Assembly: GCA_037447655.1 (NCBI GenBank)
Contig: JBBHKE010001096.1
Location: forward strand, 62,001-126,000
Direction: 5' to 3'
Source of the DNA: Zygnema cylindricum
Lineage: Eukaryota > Streptophyta > Zygnematophyceae > Zygnematales > Zygnemataceae
Length of the DNA: 64,000 nt
Positions 10,345-24,039 of the stretch are shown here, piece by piece. The notes under the pieces are model-generated. The model was not told the DNA's origin. It saw only the letters and a program-made list of their open reading frames with translations, and ran no database searches. Position 1 is the first letter of the stretch; every line of letters begins with the position of its first letter. Made by a program: the position numbers and the translations under genes.

Positions 10345-12206
10345 CTGTTAGCAATCATACCGAATTTAGACTGTGGCCAATTCACTCCCGTTTGGCATTG
10401 TTTCGTACGTTTCTTGTAGCAGCTGAAAAGTCGCAAAATTTCAACCAGCTACAAGACTGTACTGCACTTGTGACGGTGAAACCCGTCAACCACAATTCCT
10501 GTGTTGCAGTTATAAATGCTTCGTGAGACGAACAAAAAAAGATTGCACATTCACTGTAATTTATTTGTGTACGATGTATCCATTGTTGTCATTCACATTT
10601 ATTACTGCTGATGTGCATGTTTTAAGCCCCGTTCACACGGTAAGGGCTTTAGCCCCATCAGAGCACTTTTCGGACCAAGGGCCGGCCTTTTTCAATCGTT
10701 GAGAAACTTACAGCCGTAAGATTAGGATCTGGTGGGCCCAAATTAGCCAAATGATTGAAAACGGCCCTAATTTGGTCCGAAGTATCCCTGATGGAGTGAT
10801 GGGAATACGCAGGCCATTTTGAGACCAAAGCCGGGTCGTACAGCGAAATGAGTGGTCCGCAAAAATTAAGGTCCCCACAGCTCAGCGATTGCGATAGCCG
10901 CGGAAAATCAAGGGGGCCAGTTATTCTGTTACACGTGTAGCATACAAAATATAGAGAAAATATAAGATTCACAAAAATTGCCTGTGATTTTTTTTAGTAA
11001 CCCTTTTCTACGTGGCAGAGAGTAAATGATTTGTCCAGATTTGGGTTCTGGTCCAAGAAAACTTTGGAGACACATAAAAGGTAAAATAAGATATTCTCTT
11101 CCCGCATTCTTTCTCGTTTTGTTCCTTTAACCAACGCGGCGAACTGTGAGTGGCCGAAAACCTGGTCCCGGCCATCCCATGGGGCCTACTATTACTATCG
11201 GACCATCTTGCTCTACGACCCGACTTTGGTCCGAAACTGAAGGGGCTAAAAAGTCATCATTAAAGTCAAACCAATATTTTCTGTACCACGTTAACCGTGC
11301 AGTTTGTTCCTTGAAACTGCACAATTTCAAATAAGTACAGTCAGATGCATTTCTATGCGGTTTCTAATCTGTTTCCTGTACGACCACGACAACAAAGTAT
11401 TTGGCTACATGAAGCTCCGTTCCTGTTCAGCAAATGGTTCACAGTTTCACACTGTACTTTACTGTACTCTATCAGGCCTATTTTTAATACTCGAGCAGTT
11501 AAGACAAAACACAACAAAGAGCAATCTCCAAAGTTGAAACTAGAATCATTTAAAAGTACAGTATCTTTAGATAGCATTGCAGGTAGATCAAAACTCTAGG
11601 AACTTCCACAGTTTCTAAAGTAGACTCGTGGTTGAGGAGAGTCACTCATATTCCTTTTCAAAAAATTAGTCAATTGAAGTCAGGAATGAACCAATAGTAC
11701 CACAAAGTCTAACATATAAGCTTTCAGAAGGTGAGGACTCAGAGGTGACTTTCCTCTTGATGCTTTTGTACAATTTGTAAGTCAGAGGAACTCTCGTACT
11801 ATATTTTGATATAAATCTACCTTCTCGCTTTTTCTGATTTCGTGATTACTACAGTGGCGTGACACATGGGACGGTTGAAATGCAGGTATGAAGTCTTTGC
11901 TTGATTTTCTTTGATTAAATTGCAATTTTTTTTGTTGTACTTGTAGTTTTCTTCTGAAATGCCACTACCTTTTCTCTGGATGCATTCTTGAATTTTGGCA
12001 TTTCAGTATAATACAAGAGTTTCCTTTTTTGTGGCAGCCGGTTGAGTATGCGGAGGTTAGACTATTGTCTTATTCGTTTTTTCCAAGGTTGTCTATTTTT
12101 CAGAACTGTTCATACTTTTCCAATGTAGGTGATGCAGTTTGCTACCGAATGATTATTCCTGGTTGTGGAGTTTTTCTTATGCAGGGCTCGTAGCGATCGC
12201 CAGTCA
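10345..12206. other. Upstream region and probable 5' UTR of P58IPK
   Basis: Around 10625-11250 are GGGCTTTAGCCCC/GGGGCTAAA motifs suggestive of an old MITE (weak). Nearer the gene, a possible non-coding exon ends at a CAG|GTATGA donor near 11884, and a pyrimidine-rich acceptor TTTTTCTTATGCAG ends at about 12183, just before the chosen start codon. Both sites are inferred. Confidence 0.35.
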
Positions 12207-15200
12207 ATGGGAGTTCCTTGGAGTGCACGCAAGGCTCAGTTGCTGACAACCTCTGCTCAAACTGCTGTCCTCTCTCTTGTTGCCGCTTCATTAATCAATC
12301 GTATTTTGGCAGATGCAGGTGAAATAGACTACATTATCCACCACGGTTTATAATTTTACTTGTTCTGTCAATGTCATCCTTTACGTGCTTGCACTGGTAC
12401 ACCGTGAAATTGTATTATCATTAATAACACTATTTTGATGCCGGTCATTTTTTTTGCCCCTGCACCTAAAATAGCGTTAATAGTACTATTGTTTCTTTCT
12501 TAACAATATTTTGGTAAGCAACTTAACAAACATCCCTGTTGCCTGGACCCAAATTACAATCAATAACACTGAAATGAACCCCACGCTGTATATTTCTTAA
12601 TGCTAATAGCATTTCACGCTACAGTAGTGTGGCCATTCAGTACATGATCTAGTGGACCACTGACCTCTTTTAGGAGTGCCGCTAACACGTGTGGAGTTTT
12701 TAGAAGGCTTGTAAGGATGCCAATAAAAATCCAGAATCGGATAGGGCAGAGAACACATTGCTCATTGTTGATCGCCTGGACTGCTCCAATTGGGATGACT
12801 GATTTTGTTTGGCGTTTAGTAGGGTATTCAACTATTCAATTGGTCATTCCAAACCAAATTACGAGTTGGTGTTGATCGTAACTGATCCGGCAGCTTCGAT
12901 CAGTCTCTGAACATGAAAAAGTATCTTAACTTCTTTTTTCAAAAAAAAACTGTTGAAGGTCGTGAAGCGCACTACAAGTAGTTCGCTCCAAAATCTAAGC
13001 TGAGCAAATCCATCCTAGTTGTGATGGGCAGTGTGTGCATTTCCTGAAAGAAAACCACTTGGTCATTTCTCACTACCACTTCATGTGAAGTTGGCCAAGG
13101 AATAATCACAGTATCTGGAAGAATACACTGCCCATCACTATTAGTGTAAAACATTTCTAGGACACAACGTATTTTCAATCACAGAATTTTCAGATTTTCA
13201 ATCGCGGCATCACAATGAATAGATGAGACCTTTAACTTTTGATTGCTCGCTGGAAAAAAAAATCCAATGGTTGACAAAAAAGCTAAAGACCCTTGAGTGC
13301 CCGAAAAATGTCTAAAACTAATAGCTATGGGCAGTGTATTGCTTTTCTTAGTAATTGGGACTTACTCCATTTTCCCAGCTAGAACCAGCGGTTTTTCCCA
13401 GGTCCGGATGTTAGAATTTGTCGTAAGAGTTTTTTCAACTGCGGAAGAAAAACCCCATTGAGTTTTTTTTTGCCTGCCGCATTGGGTTGCTTTCATACCA
13501 ATTTGAAGCTTGCTGCTCCTAGGATAAAGAGGAGAGTCACTGTTTTTGAATCTTTTTTCAGCCTTTGTGACAAAAAAAGTTAGGAGAATAAAGGTGCATT
13601 CCTTTTTATGGTTTTTGTTTTTTTATCAGGAAGAGATGTTGGTGTAAGTTTTGAACAAGTTTTTGCTTGTTGCACTTTTGGTGGTTGCAGGATCACACTT
13701 GCAAGCAGGAGATCAGGCGGTCTCCCGGGGAGAGTTCACAGCAGCTATCAATCACTATAGTGATTTTATCAGTAAGCTTCTCCTTTTTGGCACGCTGTGT
13801 TTAGTTGCTGTTATTTACCACTTATTGTAATGCTGCTGTTTTAGGACAATCTAAGACGTTATTTGCCAGTGCTCATCTTTGTCTCTTGTAAAATGTGAAC
13901 TTAGGTTATTTTCCATAAAGCAGTTGCAGAAAGTCACCGAGAAGACTGGCGATGTGAAACAGAGTTTCCAGTTGATTTGTCTCTCACAGTATGAATGGCT
14001 TTGTGACTTTCGGCTCTTATAGTTATTGTAATTGGTGTTTTTTATGGAATGGTATTACGTTTGTTCCTGCTATTTCTGATCTGATTGAACTAAAAATGTG
14101 CTCAACGACTTGAACATTCGTTTACAAAAAAAATATTCCTTTTTACCTTTTTTTAATACTTACTTTTTGATGTGTCTGGCATTTACTACACTTGAACAGC
14201 GGCTGATCCTAAAGCTCCTCTTGGTTACACTAAGCGAGCAGCGGCATACCTTCAACAACGAAAAAATGAGGCAGCCCTTCAAGATTTGAACTTGGCAGTG
14301 GAGGTTGACCCCACATTTCTCCAGGGTTATTTGCACCGTGGACGACTTCTCAGGCAAACATGCCAGTGAGTTCTCGTTCTCAAGAAAGCAGTAATATAGC
14401 AGCATATTTTACCGGCAATCCTAATCATGTGGCCACAATATATAACGTAGGCGTGGAACTTTGATGTTAAGCTCCTCCAGATTTTTCAAGCAGCTGTTTT
14501 TATATAAACAGCCTCTTGAAGTTCTGTGAGCCACATTAGCAGAATAATTCGTGCTTTTCCCACTTACAGAATAGTTGATAGTGCATAGTACCAGACTTCA
14601 GAATTGTTCTCGCCTTAGATTGGAATAAGAGTTAGTATTTAAATGTTGAACCTCCCTGTTACACCTGTTAACCACACAATTCTCGCCTTAGTTTGGAATA
14701 AGAGTTAGGATTTAAATGTTGAACCTCCCTGTTACACCTGTTAACCACGCATTCAGTTTTTCCATCACCACAGCCAATTCTTGGTACATTGTGAGCTTGC
14801 ACAGCAAAGAAAAGGAAGCAGTCTATATTTTCGCAGTCGTTGTAGCCTGACATGTATCCCATTTGAAGAAGACAATGTTTACATTTTTCCGAAACAAAAT
14901 GTGTACTAAAATATGCCATTTCGTTTTTCTGGAGTCTCTGAGCAAAATGTTGATCACAGTGAATTTCATTATCTTAAATTGTATTCAGTGGTTACCTCAG
15001 TACGGTCTATTACATCATGTTACATCAACATTACGGAAACTCTATTCTTACTTGCATTTTAAATGTAATGCCTTCAGATATATTTATATGAGATTAAAGA
15101 TGTCTGGTGGTGAAGTTACAATATTGAAACTCTCGTTCCATTGATAACCAAGACTAGAAAGCTGAGGTTAAATTAGGCCATTATTTTACCGCTAACAAAT

Positions 15201-18200
15201 AGTAATAGGGGAGTTCCACTATCAGACTTTACTCTTGTTTTGTGTGTCAACGTGAGTAATTGTACAATCCGTACATTTTTTTGAGTAATTGTACACACAG
15301 TTACCATGATTCCCATAATAATAAACTATTAAGGATCATTGACAGAATTGTTCATTAAATATCTTGGGCAAAGCTCAAAATACATCCTTCAAAGTAAAAT
15401 GGCTAGAAATTCGGGCGAGTCATTCTGTATATCTGGTCACTGTAGCATACGGTATTTTTTTTTCTGACGACATACAGGTACAAAAAAATGTTTTACCAAC
15501 GACATATTTTTTATGTGATAAATGTCAAGTACTCTAAACTCTATCGCAGTCGAATGCCTTTCAAGACATGTACGTGGAAGAATTGAGGATTGCAGCTAAT
15601 GGTCGTAGTATAGTGTTTAATTGGTGAGATAACAATTGATGGATTGTTCAAATTGCAGGAAAATCCAACATACATTGTTCAAACCTATTTACTTGAACAT
15701 TCAATTGAACCATAGTTCAAAAGAAGGTGAAAGTTGGCCCATACAATATGCCTATTGTATGCAAAACATACAATATGACCTTAAGACCCATATTGTATTC
15801 GGACCTATTCGGACCAATTAAAACATTCGGACCAAAAATTGGACCAATTAAAACATTCGGACCAAATTTTTTTATTTACACCGTCAGATTCGGACGATCG
15901 GACGGTCTCTGATCAAAGTAGCAATCTAAGAAGATCACATGAAAAGCCCATAACACAACTTACGATAAAGGCGCCGACCAAAGGCCTACCATAAAAACAC
16001 CTACTTTTGAATTATGAATTGAACCATGAGCAACAGTTCATTATAATGGGTATTAAGTCATATAATTGTGTACAATTACCCGCAAAACAAGGGTAACTTC
16101 GGATATTGTAATTCCATTAAAATCATTTGGGCAAGTAAGCATTTGCCCTTAGTAATTGTACGGCTGTGCATCTGCGAAATTTTTCTTCAGGTTTATGTAA
16201 TTCTGTCGTTCCTTTTATGTTTTATTTTTTTGTGCGGTTGAAAATTTAATTAGGACCATTTTGTATTCGTGCTAAAGTAAAACATTTAAAGGTAATTCAG
16301 GATTTTCTCATTTACCATACATTCTCATCCTCACTATTTTACTGTTTTACTGGGGTTAAAGCTTCGATTGAGTAATTCCCCCAAAAGTGATGTGATCCGG
16401 TAATTATGGATGTTTTTGAAAATTTCCCAACAAACTGTCTGACCACCTATTGGACCTCTTTTAGGAATAATGTGCATTGCGATGGCCGACTATTTGATAA
16501 TTATGGGGATTCAACTGATCAATAACCGAGGATGTAGATCGTTTGACATATCAGTTTTGATCGTGAAACCAATGTTGTGCAATAATATTGAAATTGCCTC
16601 GACCCAGGCTTTCTTCAAGATCCTCGAGTTGTCAAAGCCATGATATGTAACAAAAAAAAATGCAGCAGTAATTGTATTTCTCACTTGTGGTATTGTTTTG
16701 ATTGTGTTGGAGGAGGTAGATTTTCTGCGGCTATCGCGGACTTCACGAAGATTTTGGAGATGAAGCCAGGCCATGCAGCAGCAGAAAAGGAGCTCAAGAA
16801 CACTAAGGAATCTGAGGACAGCTTGAAACATGCTAAGGAGTGGCTTGCTAGGGACGATGTCTCAAATGCCAAGGCACATTTGGAACAAGTAGTGCTCTTA
16901 CACTCACCTGACTGTCGAGAGGTAAGGTTCCATTTGACTCTTGGGATCAAGTCCTAAATTTGTGGTGTTGCAACTTTTTGTTTGACTTTTGGGTGCTTAA
17001 TTTACAATGCATTGGGCTATGTATTTGCTAGAAGACTCAGGTACTTCTGGTGACAAAACTGTGTGCCATCTTAAACTGATGTGCAGCTGTGAGTAAAGGT
17101 TTTCAAGTGACTGGATTAAACCTTTAAGGCTATGGTGGGCTATTGTTTAACTAATGGAAAACGCTTTCAGTTGTTATCACTGATTAAGTTGTTCTCCATG
17201 AGATTTTTTGCACATTCCCCCCTCACTCTGTCATGTCCTTGGACTTTCTAACTTATACCCTTTACTGTCACTTGATTCCACTCCCGATTGTCATACCACT
17301 TTGTGTGTTCTTAAACTCCTCTAGATCTGCTGTTTTCCTTGTTCAGGCGCGACTCTTGAAATCGGAACTTCTTTTGGGTGAAAAAGATTATTCAGGAGTG
17401 GTAGCTGAAACAGGAAAGGTATTGAAGCAAGATGAAAATGATTTGCGAGGTCTTTTACTCCGAGGCAAAGGCTATTTCTACCTCGGAGATCATGAGCTTG
17501 CACTTAGGTGATTTTCAAATTTTGGCTCTCTTTATTTCTGTCTCAAGTGACTGGATGTAAAACAGTCTTGAATTATGTTATGAATGTTATCAGTAGAAAA
17601 GCTGTTAGTAATTACTCAACTACAATATGCCTAAATTCAGTCCACTTACAATGAATTTTGATTAGTGAGGTACTTGTTTCTTGCATAAAAGGCCTCCTCC
17701 CTAGGCTGCCGACAGTTTAGAAGACTACACCGTGAATTGTAATGAGAGTAAAGAAATTATTAACGTGGGGCTTATATTGGTTTTACTAATTCTAATTCAG
17801 TTTTGAATGACATGGCTGATTCTGAGCCGTGTAAAGAAAAGCTTGTAGAAAAATAATAATTAGTGTCCGTGGTACTATTTGAGTTTTGTGGTGTAATATT
17901 TAGGGGCACCAATATAGTGTCATCGTCACTAACAACGATACACGGTGTAGTATTTCCTGTCTTGCGTTTCTCACTCTGTTCAGCTTTTAGAATAATGGAA
18001 AATCAAATTATGATTTTTTATAAGGTTTTGGAGGACATGATGGACATATTTGATTGCCATATTGCAGACACTACCAGAAAGGGCTTCGATCTGATCCTGA
18101 GCACAGTGAACTCAAGAAAGAGTATCGTAAGGTCAAGAACCTTGAGAAGAAGACGAAAGCCGTAAGTACATGGCCACCAATACTTTCCTGTTCTTTGTTT

Positions 18201-21200
18201 TAGTTCTGGGTGCAAATATTTCAAGCCCTTACCATTTGTTTTTGGTTTCGACGTTGATGAGAAATTAGAATCAATAATTATAGTTTAGGTCAACATGTTG
18301 GCATGCTGCTCGCTCCCTTTGGTAAATCTTATTTACTCTATTTCATGATTGTTGTTGAGGAAAAGCACGACTAAATTAGTGTTATTAGCTCTAACAGTGA
18401 TAAACGGTTTTGTCATGGTTCAATGCTTTTTTAATTCTTCTTTCATTTTCGTCTGTTCCTTTTTTTTTTGTAATTCATTTTTGTCTGGTTGGGCTCAGGC
18501 TGAGGAGTCTTTGGCAAAAAGCAAGCTGCGAGCAGCAGCTGAAGAATTTCAGTCAGCACTTCTGGTGAGCTCTGCCTACTAAAATATTGTCATTTTCTAT
18601 TATAATGTGCAACATAACAGGTAAGCTTGTGGCCTTTCATGTATTTACTGAAAAAATGTCATTTTCTATTATAATGTGGAGCATAATAGATAAAATTGTG
18701 GCCTTTCTTTCAAGCCTGAAAAATGCATTGATATTCAGACCTCCTCTAACTTTCTAATCTAGGCAGCATTAGACTTGGAAAACACGAAGACCTTATCAGT
18801 CTTTTTGTCAATCTTTTGAATTTGGTGATATTGGTCCCTGGACCAAAGAGTAAGCCTATCTGGAAGTTGTTGAAATCTTGGGAGGTCTGACCATAAGTCA
18901 AATCTGATCGGCTGAAATTTATGCGTTTTTGGTTCAAAATCGCACAAAGAAGTACCAGTAAAGGTACTAATCTCGGTCGACTTTCCGAGAATTCACCATA
19001 GTCCGGATAGGGTCAGTGAAATGTCAATATTTTGAGGATTCTGACAGAAGTTAAAAGGGGGAATTAGGTTGACCCTGATCACTCAGCACATAATGTGAAG
19101 CTGTTCCTCGGGCTCTGCAAGACATTAGTAAAACTGAGTCGTGGAAAGGATGCGTTACAAGCGTGTTCATCTGCTTTGGAGATCGATGGAGAACTAGTGG
19201 AGGCTTTGACAAATGTAAGATCTCTTTCTGTTGCTATGTGAGCCGGGTTGGGTAGAGCAATTTTCTTAACAATTTGGGTTTCATTTGAGTTCATTTTGGT
19301 TAGGTCACCAGAAGACTAGGATGTTGGCAGGTGTTTGTTCAGTGTTATAGTATCTTTCCTTTTTTTGGTTTAGCAAATCGCAGTATCAGAGTGCCCTTTC
19401 AAACTTCATGGTACTTACGGCTTCTGTTCCTTGCACAAGCAGTCAGTAATGTCCTTAGTTCAAATGTGAAACAACTGGAAACACTATATATTATTACCGT
19501 GTATTATACCCGAAAATCTGTATATTTCAATTGTTTCGTACTTTCTAAGTATGGTAATATCCACAACCACACGGTGAAGGGGAAAAAAGACCAGATTTTG
19601 CCTGCTTTACCTAAGTTTGGAAAAACATTCATTGAAATGAATGAGCACCCTTACGTTTTACTTGAACTTTTGGCTTGCACTTATTGTGGAATGGTGTATT
19701 GTTTAATATGTAAAGACCCACTGAAATGAATGAAAGCCCTTTATGTTCTGTTTGAGATTTTGGCTTGCACTTAATTGTGGCATCTTTTTTGTTCATAACA
19801 GAGGGGAGAGGCACATATTCTATTGGAGGAATTTGATGCGGCTGTCGTTGATTATAAGGCAGCACGCGAACTTGCCCAACAGGTATGGAGTTTGGTTATT
19901 GTTTGTGGGGAAACAGAGAAAACAAGTAGGATGAATGCTGAGAAAAATAAGGTTAAGGATGGATGTTGGGGTTATTTGTGGGATATAGAGGTTTGAAGGA
20001 GATGTAATTTACAATGTCGTGTCAGGTATTCTCCTGAAACTTTTCTGCAAAGGTCGCTTTTTATCCCTTCAACAACAAACTGCCTTGTTTAGAACGCTTG
20101 TGTGGGTAATGACTAGCTTTTCCTAGCATCAGTTTTTGTCAAACCTTTTATAGATATTAAGTTGTTGGGTTGGTTAATGCCAGATTCACGAGGGTTATAA
20201 ATCAGTTTTAAAGGGCCAAAAGTCATTAAAGTGACGTAAATTAGAGTAAAACGTAAAGGATTATAACCGAGGCAGATTGCAGTTTGAGACCGGAGTTTGT
20301 ACCATTGTGGAGATTTGGATGAGGCCTTGTGTGGGTTTTTTTTTTTATGTGATTCCGAGTATTTACTTCGAGGTTTTTCACTTATGCCACTTTTAATCGG
20401 GACAATGGACCTAATAGATGTATTAAAGAGAAAGACAGCAATTTGAAAGCTCTTTTGTTTTGCCCAGGTAATAGCGTTACTATTCAGAAACCTCGTTCCC
20501 CTTTTTGACTATGGCATCTTTGTACTTTTTTTCTTATTTTTTCCCTTCTCTACAGGATCACGCGGTTACGCAGGGCTTGATGAAAGCGGAAAAGCTTTTG
20601 AAAATAAGCAAACGTAAAGACTGGTACAAAGTTTTGAATGTAGAGAAGAATGCAGATTCACCAACCATTAAAAAAGCATATAAGAGACTGGCATTACAAT
20701 GGCATCCAGACAAAAATGTTGGCAATCAGGAGGAAGCCGAGAATCGGTTCCGGGAAATTGCCGAGGCATATGAGGTGAGAGTCTGTTTAAATATTTCTCG
20801 TCTGCTTGTTGAAAAATGGCCTGAAGAAAATAAAAGCGCGGCAAAGCTGGACGTGCGTTGTGGTTTTAAATAGTATGGTCTACAACCGTTTTGAACCCTA
20901 TGACTATAAAATTTAATATTTTACTCCGGTTTGTAACCGTTTTCGTGTAAAAAATTACGAAAATGGTTTGATTACTCTTTGCGCCGAAATGAACCCGAGA
21001 TGTGAAAGCTTTGTCGAAAACAATAAAGCAGAAAGATGGGAAGGCAGAGATAGTGGAAAATGAGGTCCATTATGATCATTTACATTGTTATGAACTTTCA
21101 CCAAAAACACCCAGATTGTGTCATTCAATGAGATACAATTAATATTTTAATGTAAGCCAAGCTAAGTCATTATTTAAATTTAAATTAAAAATTCACTGTG

Positions 21201-21950
21201 AACTGTTATTAGCATTGATAACATTAGTTCTGGCCCCGAGCACAAAATAGTGTTGTTAATACTAGTTATTTTTTCCTTAATGCTTACTCTTTCTGTGGTT
21301 CACAATCGTCCACATCATTTGGACCAACATATAATTATTAGCACTAAAACAGTCCTCATATTAATTAATTCTTACCTCTGATAGCGTTTCTGGGTGTATT
21401 GCCAAAAGCTCAAAGCGGCAATGGCTTCAAAAGTGTCATTTGTGCAATTCATCCAGCCCAAAAAAAAACAGAGGAAAATGAAAAAACGAATTTCAACCTC
21501 CTGTTTAACCACTCACCATAGTTGAAATATGCGAAAACAATTGGAAACGCTATGTTGTTACCTCGTACTAAAGACGCACTATACTCGAAGTATAGTATCT
21601 GTATAGTATGTGGTAACGACATGTACCGTCTCCAATTCTTTTCGCACAGTTGAAGTATGAACAGCTCATACAGTACATTTCCTTTTTTTTGGAGTTCGGG
21701 TGAAAGTTGCTTAGGCCTTTTTTTCCAACGGTGTTGTGTCGGTGGACTTGTGATTTTCCAGGTACTAGGGGACGAGGAAAAAAGAGGTAGATATGATAGG
21801 GGAGAGGATGAGGAACCACAGGGACATCCTGGGGGAGGTTTTAACCCTTTCGGTGGAGGTGGAGGACATACTTTCCACTTTCAGTATGGTGGCCCAGGAG
21901 ATGGGTTTCCAGGGGGAGGATTTCCTGGAGGATTCGGTGGTTTTGGGTAA
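12207..21950 (+). CDS. P58IPK: P58IPK / DNAJC3-type ER co-chaperone (TPR-J domain)
   Basis: Eleven exons join in frame: 12207-12318, 13691-13771, 14200-14365, 16720-16921, 17347-17507, 18068-18161, 18499-18564, 19068-19214, 19802-19882, 20556-20774 and 21762-21950, giving 505 aa. Every junction is GT-AG and phases agree. Residues 1-37 include a hydrophobic run fitting an ER signal peptide. Exons 2-9 read as tandem TPR motifs (for example the [17 protein letters not shown] and DPEHSELKK segments). Residues about 391-455 form the J domain with HPD at 420-422, and the tail (460-505) is Gly/Phe-rich and ends GGFG. The family binds unfolded clients in the ER lumen and stimulates BiP ATPase. Length and order match plant P58IPK (about 480 aa). 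An in-frame ATG at 12165 is possible but sits across a probable splice acceptor. Introns 3 and 10 contain MITEs. Confidence 0.93.
12395..12626. mobile_element. MITE in P58IPK intron 1 (TACACCGTGAA-type ends)
   Basis: The left end GTACACCGTGAAATTG..ATTATCATTAATAA pairs imperfectly with the right end TTAATGCTAATAGCATTTCACGC..ACAGTA. The ends resemble the cleaner TA-flanked copy at 47658-47882. Length about 232 bp, non-coding. Confidence 0.6.
13021..13138. mobile_element. 118-bp inverted-repeat element in P58IPK intron 1
   Basis: Perfect 14-bp terminal inverted repeats: GTGATGGGCAGTGT (13021-13034) and ACACTGCCCATCAC (13125-13138). The same terminal word (TGGGCAGTGTA) recurs at 13327, 38797 and, inverted, 39586, which marks a dispersed family. 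Confidence 0.65.
15711..16016. mobile_element. 306-bp hAT-like MITE, copy 2, in P58IPK intron 3
   Basis: Begins CATAGTTCAAAAG and ends CTTTTGAATTATG, with a perfect 8-bp target duplication AATTGAAC at 15703-15710 and 16017-16024. It is exactly the same length as the copy at 8895-9200 and highly similar throughout. It lies inside the 2354-bp intron 14366-16719, clear of splice sites. Confidence 0.95.
21190..21410. mobile_element. Old MITE-like repeat in P58IPK intron 10
   Basis: Carries the TTATTAGCATTGATAACA and GATAGCGTTTCTGGGTGTA words typical of the TACACCG(C/T)..TATTAGTGTTAATAA end family seen at 27345 and 39584. The inverted ends are degraded, so the borders are approximate. Confidence 0.4.
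21517..21659. mobile_element. ~150-bp CATAGTTCAAA MITE, copy in P58IPK intron 10
   Basis: Left end CATAGTTGAAATATGCGAAA and right end TTTTCGCACAGTTGAAGTATG are inverted repeats. The interior (CAATTGGAAACGCTATGTTG..) is shared with copies at 23631, 26123, 37508 and 37785. No clear 8-bp duplication remains at this site. Confidence 0.8.
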
Positions 21951-23630
21951 TTTCAAATGTGATCTATTCAAAACATATTTTCATTGGATATTATATCGAG
22001 CTTATATTTAAAAAAAAGTGATCGTGGGTCGTAAACCGCGTTTCCTTACCTTACTGAATTTGCTTATGTATTATTTTTCAATGAATGGATAAATTCAAAA
22101 CAACGGAACTTTGTTTTATGAGTTGAGGTAAAGACCGGTTTTCTTTTTAACTGAAAAGTTTTGATTGGAGATGTGTGAATGGTGTTTTGTTGGTGTTAAG
22201 GTTTTGGTGGGATTTTAATGGTCTTGTGTCGATTAAGGGGGAATATGGGGAGGTGGAGAATTGGTCATTGTGTGGAAAAATGTCTTTATGAAGACTGTTT
22301 GAAAAAGTAAACATTGTGATTGTTGAATGAATCGGAGACAACGCTGGAAAGTGTGTTCCATTATTAGCATTGATGGTTTTTTTTTTGTTTCGAAGATTAG
22401 ATCAACTTTACTCCGTGCACACTTGTCGGATTATTAATCCGACGGTTTTGACAAGCAATTAAGATTCTTATTGTCCGATTGGCAGCCTCCAAACAAAAAG
22501 CAGATGTGTGCACAGAGAAAAGTTGATGAAGTGGCTAAACAAATATGAATATTAATAACAATACTGGAGGGGGCTGTTTTTAAATGTTAGGTTTAGGTTT
22601 GCGCAAGTCTCTTGGTCGCCTGGCATTTTACCTTCGACTTTGTTTTGCATTTTTAGTGCACAAAAGCTTAAATGAGATGATGAGTTCAAAAAGGAACTAA
22701 TTACTACTAGAGAAGTGTATGGCAGTATGCTGAACATTTGGTCAAAACCTTCTAAGAAACAGAAAATTTCGGAGTTGTGGTCACAGCGAAGTACAAGATT
22801 AGATAAATGATTTTCCAAGCAACATTTTCCTTCGTTAAATTGTCTATTGCAGAACGATTTCAGCCATCTCTGAGGGTTAGTTATGGTGTTTCCCGGTAGA
22901 TTTCGATGTCATTGAAAGTCTTCTCCCAATCTTCGAGCCTTCCAAACGTTTTCTGACGGCCCGATGGAGTGCTTGTTGGGTGCGAGATCGCCTATCGGAC
23001 GGTTACGAACAGAGGCAAACAAAAAAAAAAAAAGCCGAAATGTTTTCTTTTCGTACTGAAAATAATGTGCAAGGAAGGTGAAAGCCTACCGCATGTGGAC
23101 TCTTTGTCGCGAACTCCCAGATCGGAACTCGAAAAACGACAAAAAAGAAAAAAAGTACACATATGTATTATATAATAATAATAATAAAAAAAAAAACAGA
23201 AAAAACAAACGAAAATGAGAACGATCCGACTCTAAACCCGTATTCTGTGCGAAAACGTGACAATTAACCTTTCCGTGGGGAGCCAGGGTTATTTCTGGCT
23301 CACTTTCGCGGATGACTCGTGGCAGTTGCTGGGCTTCCGTACGTTCTAACGACTTATGTTCTTGCAAAGTGCAAACTGCAAACTCATATCGTCCCGTCGT
23401 CTGACGTCGTATATTAATCGCTAAAAGTCGCTCAAAAGTCGCACAAAGTGAATTATCGCAGCATGAAGCGGTCGGTGAAGCTCGCTCTTTCTCCAAGGAA
23501 CCGAACCGATCGAAATGCTCGTAATAGGCGTTTACACAACCATTCCAACTGTGCTAAATTCTAAACCGCGGTTAGAACCTCCGGTGCTCGTTTTGGGCAG
23601 GTCTGTCAGTTTGGCCTTCACGGATCTAAC
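21951..23630. other. 3' flank of P58IPK and intergenic DNA, no gene called
   Basis: The first few hundred bases should include the P58IPK 3' UTR. A minus-strand ORF at 23086-23496 has a low-complexity Phe/Leu run produced by an A-rich stretch and no domain. It is not called. Confidence 0.4.
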
Positions 23631-23782
23631 CATAGTTCAAATGTGCGAACACAATTTGAAACGGTATTAATGTTGTTTCTCTGTAGTATACGCGTATTAT
23701 ACCTGAACTATTCCCGGAACGCCTGTATAGTACTCGTAGAGTATGGGTTACCACATATAGCGTTTCCAATAGTTTTCGCACT
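23631..23782. mobile_element. ~150-bp CATAGTTCAAA MITE upstream of RABD, right end lost
   Basis: Starts CATAGTTCAAATGTGCGAA and shares the family interior up to CCAATAGTTTTCGCAC. The last ~12 bp of the right terminal repeat are missing. Confidence 0.75.
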
Positions 23783-24039
23783 AGTCGGCAACGACTAACC
23801 ACAGTTAACAGCAGTTGCTGTACATTCCTGGTTTCTCGGACAATTCAAGAGCTGGCCATTCGGGAATCATTTGGAGTCTTTTCTCCATTCATCCACATCG
23901 CTTTCTCCTTCTCTTCTTCGGCTGTCGATCTTTAACCTAGTGCACAAAAACTTTAAGAGTCATCTTTGTCTGAATCTCGTAGTTGTATTTTTAAGTGACT
24001 TAATTAGATAAGTGATTTTATTTTGAACATTCGGGCAAT
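23783..24039. other. Probable 5' UTR/promoter-proximal region of RABD
   Basis: CT-rich leader-like sequence (23860-23940) precedes the start codon. No TATA box or transcription start could be fixed. Confidence 0.3.

Noticed and set aside
12165-12206. Upstream in-frame ATG for P58IPK
   Set aside because: It lies before a pyrimidine-rich TTATGCAG acceptor-like site, and the later ATG gives a signal peptide of normal length. It is not excluded completely.
18763-18800. Extra P58IPK exon (translation AALDLENT after a CTAG acceptor-like site)
   Set aside because: It resembles the TPR text but has no following GT donor in frame, while exon 19068-19214 supplies the expected DPDHSAHN sequence with matching phase.
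23086-23496. 136-codon minus-strand ORF upstream of RABD
   Set aside because: Its Phe/Leu run comes from A-rich low complexity, there is no domain, and it overlaps the likely promoter region.
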